Origin: Trissonchulus latispiculum
Taxonomy: Eukaryota; Nematoda; Enoplea; Enoplida; Ironidae
NCBI GenBank assembly: GCA_030248195.1
Contig: JASAND010013610.1
Location: 1-64,000, forward strand
DNA length: 64,000 nt
Direction: 5' to 3'
Numbering within the stretch: the stretch's first letter is position 1; each line of letters opens with the position of its first letter. Made by a program: the position numbers and the translations under genes. Shown piece by piece: positions 11,442 through 22,191 of the stretch. The notes beneath the pieces were generated by a model. It was not told where the DNA came from. It was given only the letters and a program-made list of their open reading frames with translations, and did not search any database.

Positions 11442-12141
11442 ATAGAATAATTTGTTTAAAATAAATATATAGATAAATCATAACTTTCTCTCTAGCGGTT
11501 TAGTCGATAAATACGTTTCAGTCAGAATGGTGTATGTAGCGGTTGGAGTGTCCGCTTTGTGCTGGTCCGGACACAGATCGAATAGAATAATTTGTTTAAA
11601 ATAAATATATAGATAAATCATAACTTTCTCTCTAGCGGTTTAGTCGATAAATACGTTTCAGTCAGAATGGTGTATGTAGCGGTTGGAGTGTCCGCTTTGT
11701 GCTGGTCCGGACACAGATCGAATAGAATAATTTGTTTAAAATAAATATATAGATAAATCATAACTTTCTCTCTAGCGGTTTAGTCGATAAATACGTTTCA
11801 GTCAGAATGGTGTATGTAGCGGTTGGAGTGTCCGCTTTGTGCTGGTCCGGACACAGATCGAATAGAATAATTTGTTTAAAATAAATATATAGATAAATCA
11901 TAACTTTCTCTCTAGCGGTTTAGTCGATAAATACGTTTCAGTCAGAATGGTGTATGTAGCGGTTGGAGTGTCCGCTTTGTGCTGGTCCGGACACAGATCG
12001 AATAGAATAATTTGTTTAAAATAAATATATAGATAAATCATAACTTTCTCTCTAGCGGTTTAGTCGATAAATACGTTTCAGTCAGAATGGTGTATGTAGC
12101 GGTTGGAGTGTCCGCTTTGTGCTGGTCCGGACACAGATCGA
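11442..12141 (+). repeat. five perfect 140-bp tandem copies with tRNA-like segment
   Basis: Five consecutive units starting at 11442, 11582, 11722, 11862 and 12002 look identical base for base. Each holds GTAGCGGTTGGAGTG followed 30-40 bp later by CACAGATCGAAT. This resembles box A and a weakened box B of a tRNA-derived SINE, and the last copy continues into GATCGAATCC. No mutations between copies implies recent amplification or homogenisation. Confidence 0.9.
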
Positions 12142-12547
12142 ATCCTTCTCCAATAGACTTTTACTTTCACAATTGGCAATGGCAATAAAATGCTGCCTTT
12201 ATTTTGTTTCAGAATCCGCAAATGTTGGAGAGTTGAAACTAGGCAGATGCTTTCGTCACAGTAGAACAATAATGTTCTATGAAAAACAAGCAAAACATTA
12301 AACACATAGATTTCAAACACTAGGGCGGTCATTCCCCTTTTAATGGATAACTTGTTTTTCATCTTTCAGAATTAAGGACTGAAAAATTAAAAAAACATGG
12401 GTAAGTACTACATAATAGTGTGTTTATCCGAGCATTGGCGTCCGAAACTTGAAGTTGGCCAGAGGTATCTGTTTTTACTCCGCCAGAGGTGAAATCTTTG
12501 TAACGGGTTACTTGCAATAACAGGAGAAAAATGGGATATATACTGCA
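12142..12547. other. intergenic, nothing recognised
   Basis: No supported gene or repeat lies between the tandem array and the next foldback element. Confidence 0.4.
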
Positions 12548-15500
12548 GGGGCCAATTTCATAAAAAACTTGCAACTTGCACTTGCACTTGTACTTGCACT
12601 TGAACTGCAAGTTCAAGTTCCCAGTGTTTCATAAAATTTTTCAGCCAACTTGACGTTTTTTGGCAAGTTTGCAAGTCTACTTGCGGAACTTGCAACGCAA
12701 GTGCAAGTGCAAGTGCAAGTACAAACTCAAGTTTTATCTATGTAGTTACCATATACTTGCACTATTTTAGTACTTCCCCTTATACATTGATTAGTTTGTT
12801 CAACTTAAAGTTTGACTGCCATCTATTTCGGTACTTGATTTATTCTCATAGCCCTCCAGATTTTAAGTACTTGGATTTAATAAATACATAATTGTTCTTA
12901 AAAATAAAAAACTTGTCTTGAAACTGCAAGAAATTAATTAAATATATATTCGCTACCGTTCTTACTCTACATGTTCTTGAAGGGCTCATCTCTGAAAGTT
13001 TTAAAATTTGTAACTTTGATCCTGAATATCTGTATCACATTTCGAACTGAATATTTAACACTATTTTTGAGAACATATGGAGCTAATTATATGTGAAAAC
13101 GAGAGAAATCCGTGGTGACCATCGATTTTAGAGCAAAGGGAAGCAGGTCATTTCTGCCAAGGGGGTATTTTTGCCAATATTACCATCTTCTAGTTTTCTC
13201 ATCTCCTCATTTTGTTGTGTTCGCGACACAAGACAAGAGTGTTTGGCTTAAATATATAGTGATCTTATCGCTCTCTACTGTCCTTCAGCATCGACATGTG
13301 TTAAACGTAGGAAAACGTAGAAGTTACCCAAAAGTAGGTCACAGAAAAATTGTTCACTGTGCAAAAGATACAGCTCTATCCACCACTTTGCACATTAACA
13401 TCAAGAAAATGAGGCTAGCGTTTGCTTGCACTAACGCGCGGCTAACTTTGATCATCAGCGATATGATGTAAAGTGCACCTTTCTGTGGTTCAATTCAGCA
13501 AATCCAAAGAATCGACCGTTTCTAAACTTTGAGAACAAGTAGGTTCAATACTCTTCTCTTCAATCTTCTTCAAACTCAATCTTCTAAACCATTTCACGTA
13601 TTTTTAAACCAATTTATCTAAACCAACTAAACCATCTAAACCATTTCACATATTCTAAACCATTCTAAACCATTCTAAATTTATGTAATGGCTTAGTATG
13701 GCAAAGTAATGTTGCTGGCATAAACTTTCTTTTGGTGAAAAGGAAATTTAAAAATCGTTTAAAAAATTTGGAATTCAAGGAGGATCGAATTTTTGAGTCA
13801 GGTTAAATGACGTGACAAAAATGAAATTTTTACTCTCTCTTTAAATCAAATTCTATTTTCTTTATACCACTGTCACGATGCATTCCCCCCCTTCGGAAGT
13901 CAGACACATTTGCAACGCTACAATTCTTCTCTCCCGAAGTTTTAAGGTTAACTTATACAAACCGCATACTTTCATTCAACCATTACTCTCACATCCCTCT
14001 TTCAAAAACTGTACCTACATGTTGGTTTTTAGAATTTCTTATCGAATTACGTTATATTCAACTGTTTCAATGCTTTATCTTTTGCAGCAGACAACAATAA
14101 AATTAATCGAGTTACGGTTTCTCTCTTCTTTTTCCGCCTCCATGATTTTTGCTTTTCCTCATTTATTAGTTCTAACCAGTTCCGAAGTCAGAACTTTGTG
14201 ACGGGGAATGCGGGCTAGGATTTTTGGAAAACGATGTCTGCAGAGTTGGCGGTTAACACATTTTTGATGACCACGAAATTAATTTTTGTCAATTTAATAA
14301 CCCACTGCAATTATGGTAAAGTTGGATACAAGCTTGTTCCGAATTTTGTAGAATTTAGCATTGCAAAGGTAAAACAAGACTAATAGGTAAATCACGTAAA
14401 TTTTTGACTTATTTTAGCAGACAGACACTGAATTAGCGCTCTTGTTTAACAAATGCCAGCTCTCTTTCCGACATACCTAGTTTGCACTTCTTGTGACCTA
14501 GTTTTTGTGCTCATTACAGGTGGTAGAAAATTGCTAGGAACAATTTTTAAGCGAATATTGGCTGTTAAAACAAAATTTTATATAACGTTTTCTTTGACTT
14601 TTACTTCAAAATCTGACCATTGACCAACGCCAATCCGAGGGAAAACGGCTGGCCCTTCGGCCAGAAAATTCCCAGTCGATCTAACGTGCATACCCAGAGT
14701 TGGCTCCGGGTCCGGGTACCAGCAGGCACCCGCGGGTACCTGCGGGCCGGGCCAGGCCGGTCCGGGTACCTGCGGGTCCGGGTCCGGGTGTGGGTCCAAG
14801 AACAATAATAACCACCAAAATTTAGATACATTTAAGGATTTGGGAACATTAATTTTTGCCAATCTAGTACATGGATAGACCATATATATTGGCATTGGCA
14901 TTGGCAGACATTGGCAAGTCTTTGTTGTTTGAGTTAAAAAATTTCGGTTATAATTTTGAACAAATGTTTTTTTACAAAACTGCATTCTCTCTATATTTGG
15001 ACAATAAAGTTAGTTCCTGTATAATAAGTTATGACGATTAATGCAATTCCAGATCAGTTATAGCGAACGATTCTTCACTTCTGTTTTCCTAAAGTTAAAA
15101 GAGAAAGAGAGAAGATGTGGAATTCCCAAATCGGCACCAATTGCTGAAAACGGAATCTGTCCGATATCGTATCTGATCTGTAGACTAATTATTACAAGAA
15201 TTATATAACATTGCAAAACTAAAAAAATTTTATCTGGGGTTTACTCTTTTCAACTTTAAAAAACTTTTATACTTATGTAGTAGTTTAACAGTGAAATTAA
15301 AAATGGTTTAATTTATCACTGATGTGCAAAATGTGGACCCGAAGCCAACTCTGTGCATACCCGCAGTGTGTGTTGTTTCGCTTCCATATATTCACACTAC
15401 TGCATCTTTGGAGTTTCCGTTTACCCATGTGACCTGTCAAAAACATTTCAGATATCAGAAATTGTGATGAATTTCCACATTTTGCATATGATTAATAGAA

Positions 15501-16041
15501 CACCATAATTAACAATCATCTTTTTGATTATGTTATGGCATTCTTTTAACAACCACAGCTGCATACTCGAAAAACAAAACTGCTAGATATAAATACATGC
15601 ATTTTCATTGTCAGTAAATATGTACTTTGCCTGCTATCAATACAATTATAAACCAAAGAAAAACTGCAAACACTGCGTTAGAGTTTAGATAAGTTGCGAA
15701 ATTAATGCAAGAAACTAAGGAATATACACTTAAAACTCTAAAAAATAACTCTACCTCTAAAAAATGGGTCACTTGCAACAAATCGTTCAGTAAAAATAGA
15801 CTCAACTACTTGCACCGCAAGTGCAAGTTGCAAGTGCAAGTACTGACTACTTTTATGAAACAAACTCTGACTGCAAGTGTTAGCCGGCAACTTGCAACTT
15901 GCGGACTTGCAACTTGCGGTTTATGTGCAAGTGCGCAAGTAGCACTTGCAGTTTTATGAAACAGTTAACTTGTAACTTGCATGTGCAAGTTGCAACTTGC
16001 ATGTGCAAGTTGCAAGTTTTAGGTTTTATGAAATTGGCCCC
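12548..16041. mobile_element. foldback element, GGGGCCAATTTCATAAAA family, copy 1
   Basis: The ends are GGGGCCAATTTCATAAAA and, at 16041, its complement with a few changes. Subterminal arms (12570-12735 and 15813-16020) consist of variants of CTTGCA/TGCAAG units. The 3-kb centre has no recognisable transposase. It contains a decayed TCTAAACCATT array (about 13560-13680) and a GC-rich block of GTCCGGGTACC variants (14700-14790). The open frames inside show no domain. A second, shorter copy lies at 30761-31401. No target duplication was found. Confidence 0.75.
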
Positions 16042-16980
16042 AGGTCTATGAAATACGTGCTGAAATACGTACATAATCCTAGCTGCGAGTTTTTCCACTA
16101 AGGAGGTGTCATGACAAAAAGATGTTCTATATTAACAGTAATAAATATTTCCAATAACAATCTTGCATCTTAGCTACAGGCCCCCTTGTGAGACTTTAAA
16201 AACTATGTATATAATATGCAAATTAGAATATTCAAATGAACATTATTGTTAATTGCATTAATGCAAGATTCAGTCGCAGTAGTGGTCGACTTGTCCGGGT
16301 TTACTAAGCGAGTTCATCTAACGTGAAATTTGTGTAAGCAATTCCGTTGATTTATAAATGCTTTGTAATTGAGTGTGTTATAATTATTTTCGAAGGTAAG
16401 CTCACGCTGTAGTGATTGGTAAATAAGTTAGTAAGATGGTGTATTAACAGTTGCTTTCTTAGTACTAATACATATTCTGGCGGAATTGACGCTGTATCTG
16501 ATTTGATCTATTATAGCATTTACTGTTCTAATGAGTATTGTAAAGATTCATCCAGGAGCCGTATAGGCATTGCAATACTGACAGCATGCGCTATGCATGA
16601 AATGAACAGCAGTAGCTTTTAGTGTATTCTTTCTGCTAGGAACCAAGTACACTGACTGAATTACTTTCTGTATTCTGATTCAGTATTGTATTCTTCGACA
16701 GTATGAATGTATATTCTGAATGATTGAAGCTGTGAGTGGTTACTTTTCTTAGCTAATAATACTTCTGAAGTAACTGTATTTTGCCTTTTGAGTATATACC
16801 TGGAATGTTTATTACTTTAAGCGTTTAGTCTGCTGATTGTCGTCACTATTTTGCAGTCTCTATTTGAAGCTGAGCAATTGTGGAAACTTAATTAGTCTTT
16901 GTTCCTTGTTTAGGCTGTTTTGACAAATATTGTGAGTCCTTGCTGTTTTCGTGATGTACATTTTTATTTGCAAGAAGGAT
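16042..16980. other. intergenic, nothing recognised
   Basis: Unique-looking AT-rich sequence. A 68-codon frame at 16416-16622 has no domain features. Confidence 0.4.
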
Positions 16981-17126
16981 CAAAGTTCGGGGACTTATCT
17001 CCCCAGAAAACAATGAGGGGTTAATGCAAGTTAGTTAGGTTAGTCCAAGTTTGGGAATTTTAGGAGCCAACTTCACCCCAAGAGCTGGGTTCATACGTCA
17101 CTGATAAGTGACGTAGATGTGGTGCC

Positions 17127-17244
17127 GTTACACAAACCGAGAGGTTCCGATACACAAACTTTAGTGCCGTTACACAAACCTTCAGTCTCGTTACACAAAC
17201 CGGTTTTCCCGTTACACAAACCGCGTTTCCCGTTACACAAACCT
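17127..17244 (+). repeat. six 21-bp units, GTTACACAAACC
   Basis: Units begin at 17127, 17149, 17169, 17190, 17211 and 17232. Each has GTTACACAAACC (one variant GATACACAAACT) plus about 9 bp of variable spacer such as GGTTTTCCC or GCGTTTCCC. Confidence 0.9.
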
Positions 17245-19507
17245 CATACCTCTAAATACTAGGAAGTAACAATTATTTTTAACAATGATAAGTAGAATTT
17301 TCTTACTTTCAAAACATTTAACTGTAAGCAAACTGATACAAAGTCAATTATAAATATATAAAGCTAATCAAGAAATTTAGGCCTCAATTAAAATTATAAT
17401 TCCACATTGACACACTTTAAATTCGAGCAATAATTTGATTTATTAAATAATAATTTATTGCCCAGATTCAATAAAGTTTGTCGGGAGTTCTTTGGCACCG
17501 GAGAAAATATGATAACTTTTAAGATTCATATTTTTAAAACGTCATTTGGACGTGAGCCTTGAGGTGAAATTCCTCAACAACCGTAAAGACATTATGACTT
17601 TATTTAAATCCACCACTAAATGAAACAGATATATGTAATGGAATTAATAAAATAAGGTGCTAAAAGTAACCAAAATCGGTCTAAAAAGGTTTCAAAATAA
17701 TCAAACTGCAAGGAAGAATTCTCATGCCATGGATCTGTGAAGAAGAGCGAAGATCATCAACATGGAATGTAATTATCGAATAATGTCCAAGCAATAATTG
17801 TATAGATTATCATATGTTTGTTCAGCTAGAGTTGCCAGTATTCAGTAGCAATCGTGAAATTTATCAATAGGGTCCAGGGTTGATACTCAATTAGGGCAAG
17901 AATTGGTTTTATTTATGATCGTAGTCTTGATTAAGTCCTATTAACGTGTGTTTTATTAACAATACTAATCCAGGGGCTCTGTAAAAGGAGTATTTCGGTC
18001 TTAATCCCTTTAGTTAGTGGAGTTGTTACTCCCACACGAAGATAAAGGTCGACATCTAAACTAAACTTGGGTAAATAAGCGAATAATGTCCGTTATTTGA
18101 GTCGAATATGACCTTCTCCGCAAATTAGTCCAATCACTGATGTTCGCATACTAGTTAACAGGAAGTCATAAACCTGAAACATGAAGTTTATGTGTTTAAT
18201 TAAGCCGAAATTGAGTCGTAAAATTGCTCATAAAGTGTAAATTGGCACTAATAATAGCAAATATTGGAAGATGGTTCATTCTTAGGTATGAAATAGCCAA
18301 GTACGTAGTTAGGTAGGGTTAATTAGTAATAATTAGGCGTTTATTAGGTAATAATTGGTTAATTTTGATATTTTTGGTTAAAAAATGACTTGGGCTAATA
18401 TGAAAGAGAATTTGATTCTGATTCTAAAAATCCAAACCCGATTTTTTAACTCCCAAAAATGAGAAAGTTATAATGAAAAATGTTTTTGTAAGATTACTTT
18501 TTGTGTCGTAATCTTACCACTCCAAAAAGGAGTGTTCTAAAATTGGTTTTCTTCTAGGTTTGACTTAAGTCAAACCCTTTTCCTTTTCCATTGTCTGGGA
18601 GGTTGTCTACCTCCCAGACTACACCTGAGTCAGGTGTTGTTCTCCCTCCTCTCTTCTTTTTCTCTTTCTGCTAGGCCTCTTTCTTTCCAGGCCTAGCAGT
18701 TGTCCTCACCTGAACTTTTGGCCGAGGACAAGGCCAACAAAGAGGAAACAAAAGAAAATAGTAGGATTAGTCCAAGTCATCGGGTTTAGAGGGGGCTTAC
18801 CTCCCTCAATAATAATAATAATTTTAATGTAAGTAGTTAGGTATAAGTAGATAGGTACGTAGATTATTGTGATGTAAATTTTAAATCATAGAAAATTGTG
18901 TATCTTGTGTAATAATTTGACAAAGTTGCGAAAATTCACAAAATTTCCCCTTTGGTTATGTTTACGTGTTGAAGAAAGTTTCGCAAAATTTCGCCAAGTT
19001 TCGGCACTGGAAATATATCAAAAATGGGTCAGTTGGGGGCAATAATTTCAAAAACTCATTAATTTCGACCACTAATGGCCAGCTGGCTCAGCCCGCCGCT
19101 GCGCCCCACACACAAAAGGTGGCAAGCTTCTAGAAAGTTCTAGAACCTTCTAGAAGCTTTGCCTTAAAATCAAAGAGGCAATCCGCTCCAACTTTCGCTA
19201 ATGACCTGTCACCGGGCTGTCAGCAAAACTGTCAGCTCGGTCCCAAAATTTTATTTTCAAATCAGTGTTCGTTGAGTTGCAGCCGAAGTAGGTTGCTTTT
19301 CCCCTCCCCTTGGTGCGTTCCCTAGTGCAGTTGCTACCTGCATAGGGAATTCAGCGCACCCTCCCAGGTTAGGACGCATAGGGACTTTTTCTCTGACCCA
19401 CACTGGTCAGAGAAAAAGAAGTTGAGTTTTTCTAACACGAACACTACATTTCTGTTTTAGAGGCCAAGTGGGTGTGTTGTGCCCGGCCAAATTTTCAATA
19501 ACATTTA

Positions 19508-19722
19508 GGCCTTTTGGCCAATTTTTTCTTTTACTATGGAGGCCTTTGGCCATTTTTTATTATGCAGTTTTTGAGGCCTTCAGGCCGTGTTTTCTTTCTA
19601 TTTTGTGAGGCCAATGGGCCGTTTTTATATGCATTTTTTGGGCCGAAGAGCCCCATTTTTTATCAGTATTTTGGGCCTGAGGCCATACTTTTAGTTATGA
19701 TAGCATGAGTAGGCCTTGAGCC
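19508..19722 (+). repeat. seven GGCC hairpins at about 34-bp spacing
   Basis: Hairpins start at 19508, 19541, 19575, 19609, 19640, 19674 and 19712. Stems are GGCC/GGCC, GGGC/GCCC or GGC/GCC with 3-6-nt loops of different sequence (TTTT, TTT, TTCA, AATG, CGAAGA, TGA, TTGA). They are joined by T-rich spacers such as ATTTTTTATTATGCA. Pairing is kept while loops vary. The frame running through the array (repeated FGP) is a by-product. Confidence 0.85.
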
Positions 19723-21903
19723 ACTTTTATTTTATTCTATTTCATTTTATCTTTCTCTTTATTATTATTTTATTATTTTAAATGAAGGGACAGCTCATGT
19801 AAACCCCTCCTGTTCGATGGAGGTCTTGAGAATTGTCCCTATTTCTGTTTTTCTGTTTTTAGTGCCGACACTCTCTATATGCCGAGGTTTGTTGACCTCC
19901 ACCTCTAATTATTCCATTCATTTATTTTGCTATTTTTAGTTGCATTTTTCTGGTCAAGCCACGACCATGTTTTTCACCTTTTTATCAAGGTCCTTTTGAC
20001 CTAAATTTGGGGTTTAAAGTAGAATACTGGGATATTTAAGTGGGGACCCAACCTCCAAGTTTGAGTTAGAGGGTCCCTTTGCTACGACCCTATTTTTTAT
20101 TAAGTTAGTTAACAGAAGTAATTACCCCACAGCCAGCAACTAGGAGTTGCCGGCCATATCGTTTTAATCTCAGGCTTTGTTAAGCCTTAAGAAAACCACT
20201 GTTTGTAATCTGTACTGTTTGTTATACGTCGGTAACCAAAAATGATAGATTGTCAAAAATATATGAACGAGTTTTAAAACAGAATTTCAAAACAACCTCT
20301 TGCTTTTTCTAAATAATTAATAATTAAGCGTTTCACGGGGAATGACCGACTTCCCCACAAATTAATTTAAGTATTGTTAGTAGTTTTGTTTGATAATAGT
20401 AGTTTCGTTTAGTGATGATTGCTTGGCAATCATTACTCACACGGCTTTCGTAAAGTTATAAAGCTCTCAAAATCACCAAAGTTCTGCGCTATAAACTGAG
20501 TTTTAGATGTCTAAAACTCATAACAAAGTTTCGTTAAAATTCAGTTAACCTAGTGCATTCGAAATAATAGTTAGCAGCGTAGGTCACCTAATATTAATTA
20601 GAGCTAGTTTCCATTTAGGTTGTTTGTAATCATGCCTGTTTTTAGGATTAGCTAGATAAGCACTTACCTAAGAAATTGTATGTTCGTATACGCATGAATC
20701 GTATGAATGGCATTGTATTGGTTTCCCTGACTGTATGTGCGTTGACTCGCGGAAACTCCTTCTGTCTGATGAAGGTTGTGAGCATCGCTGGAGTGATCAA
20801 GGCTCAGATCATAAGCAGGAATGAAGTGTATGTGTGATTTGTATGAATGATTGCATTTTTATTAATGGGAACTTGTTCTAGTCTGAATGTTGCATAAGTG
20901 AGGTATAAGTGGTTCTTAATTTAGGTATTGTATAAATGTTGCTTAAATTGTGTTTAGTTAATAAATAGGATTACGTAGTTCAATATTAGAGTACCTAGGA
21001 CCTTTGTATGTACGTTTTATGTAGTATAATTGTCAATCGTAACCGAGCAAGTGACCGTCTGAATGGTTATTGATTCTCTGTGTGCATGATTTGTATGAAG
21101 TACCGGAATTATATTAGAGCTCCTATAGTACGCAGGAAAAGTAGTAATAAGTAATGTGGTTTTGAGGTTGCAAGTTTTGTGTGCATATCTGGAGGTTTGT
21201 GAATACTCGGTTGTGTGGAAACTTAGGTTAGGTACTGTTTAGCAAATATGCAAATGAGGGTAAGGTTATAGGATCTAGAGTCCCAGGGACTCCGTATTGG
21301 GTCCTCATCAGCTTGAGTCCAGATATCCTCGATTCGTCCGTGTAAGTCACTCTTTGTCAAGAGTGCGGACGAATCGCAAGAACAGGAATCTATCAAATGG
21401 CCGGTCTCATTGTCAAATCAATTTAAATTAAGTCGTAGTGAACGTAGTTTCTAGTTGCAATCGCTATACTTTTGTTTCTAAAGTCAGAACACACTGTTAT
21501 TGCCATTTTTAGTTAAGTCAACCATATCCGACGTATATTCTACTCCTAATAATGACCGCAATTGCGGCCTAACACCATTTCATGCCGGTGTTCACGTTCA
21601 AAGGCAAAACGAATCAAGCTCCGTTACGTAAAGGTTAGCAAGGTTGAAAAACCAACCTTGCTTATTTATGACTAATGTGAAAATCATCCATGCTAATTAC
21701 CCACAAGTGGCAATAATCGGTTTCAGCATTCTGACGATTTTAATTAATGTTAGGCAATACTTGATAATATACCTGAAATGAGCAAATCAACCATTGAGTT
21801 ACGTAAGTACTATGGATAGGGCACCAGAACCATCTTCTAATAAAGGCTAAAATCGCTAGTTTTGCGAATTTATCTAGTTTTCAACGTCTAACACTCATAA
21901 AAT

Positions 21904-22191
21904 AGGGAGTTGTTACCTTCCTCTGGTAGAACCCAGTAAAGGACAGAGGTTCTATGCTAAACTATGACGTTTTCGTTAAATTTATGTGTTAATCTTCTTT
22001 TAACCTGCTAATGTTTGTTAAGAACAGGAAGTTGTTACCTTCCTCACTTGAACTCGCGAAATTAAAAGCTCTATATTCAAATATTGTGTTCTTGTCAAAC
22101 TCACGTGCAAATCGCTTTCTAACTAAGTAACACTTATCAAAGATAGGAAGTTGTTACCTTCCTTGCTAGGACCCGGAAAACAAAAGGTCCT
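21904..22191 (+). repeat. three-unit repeat of paired hairpins with compensatory change
   Basis: Units of about 120 bp start at 21904, 22026 and 22145. Each opens with AGGAAGTTGTTACCTTCCT (first copy one base different). A second stem follows: AGAACC (21928)/GGTTCT (21948) in unit 1 and AGGACC (22168)/GGTCCT (22186) in unit 3. The A-T pair has become G-C on both sides. Unit 2 has GAACT/AGCTC with one mismatch. Confidence 0.8.

Noticed and set aside
13112..14201. Frames of 107-119 codons in the centre of the 12.5-16 kb foldback element
   Set aside because: No recognisable transposase or domain; composition matches surrounding non-coding DNA.
19514..19708. 64-codon frame with repeated FGP and aromatic residues
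   Set aside because: Product of the 34-bp hairpin array; no independent evidence of coding.
20755..20830. CTGATGA/GAAAC near 20750-20780 as a hammerhead ribozyme core
   Set aside because: The order and stems needed for a hammerhead could not be drawn.
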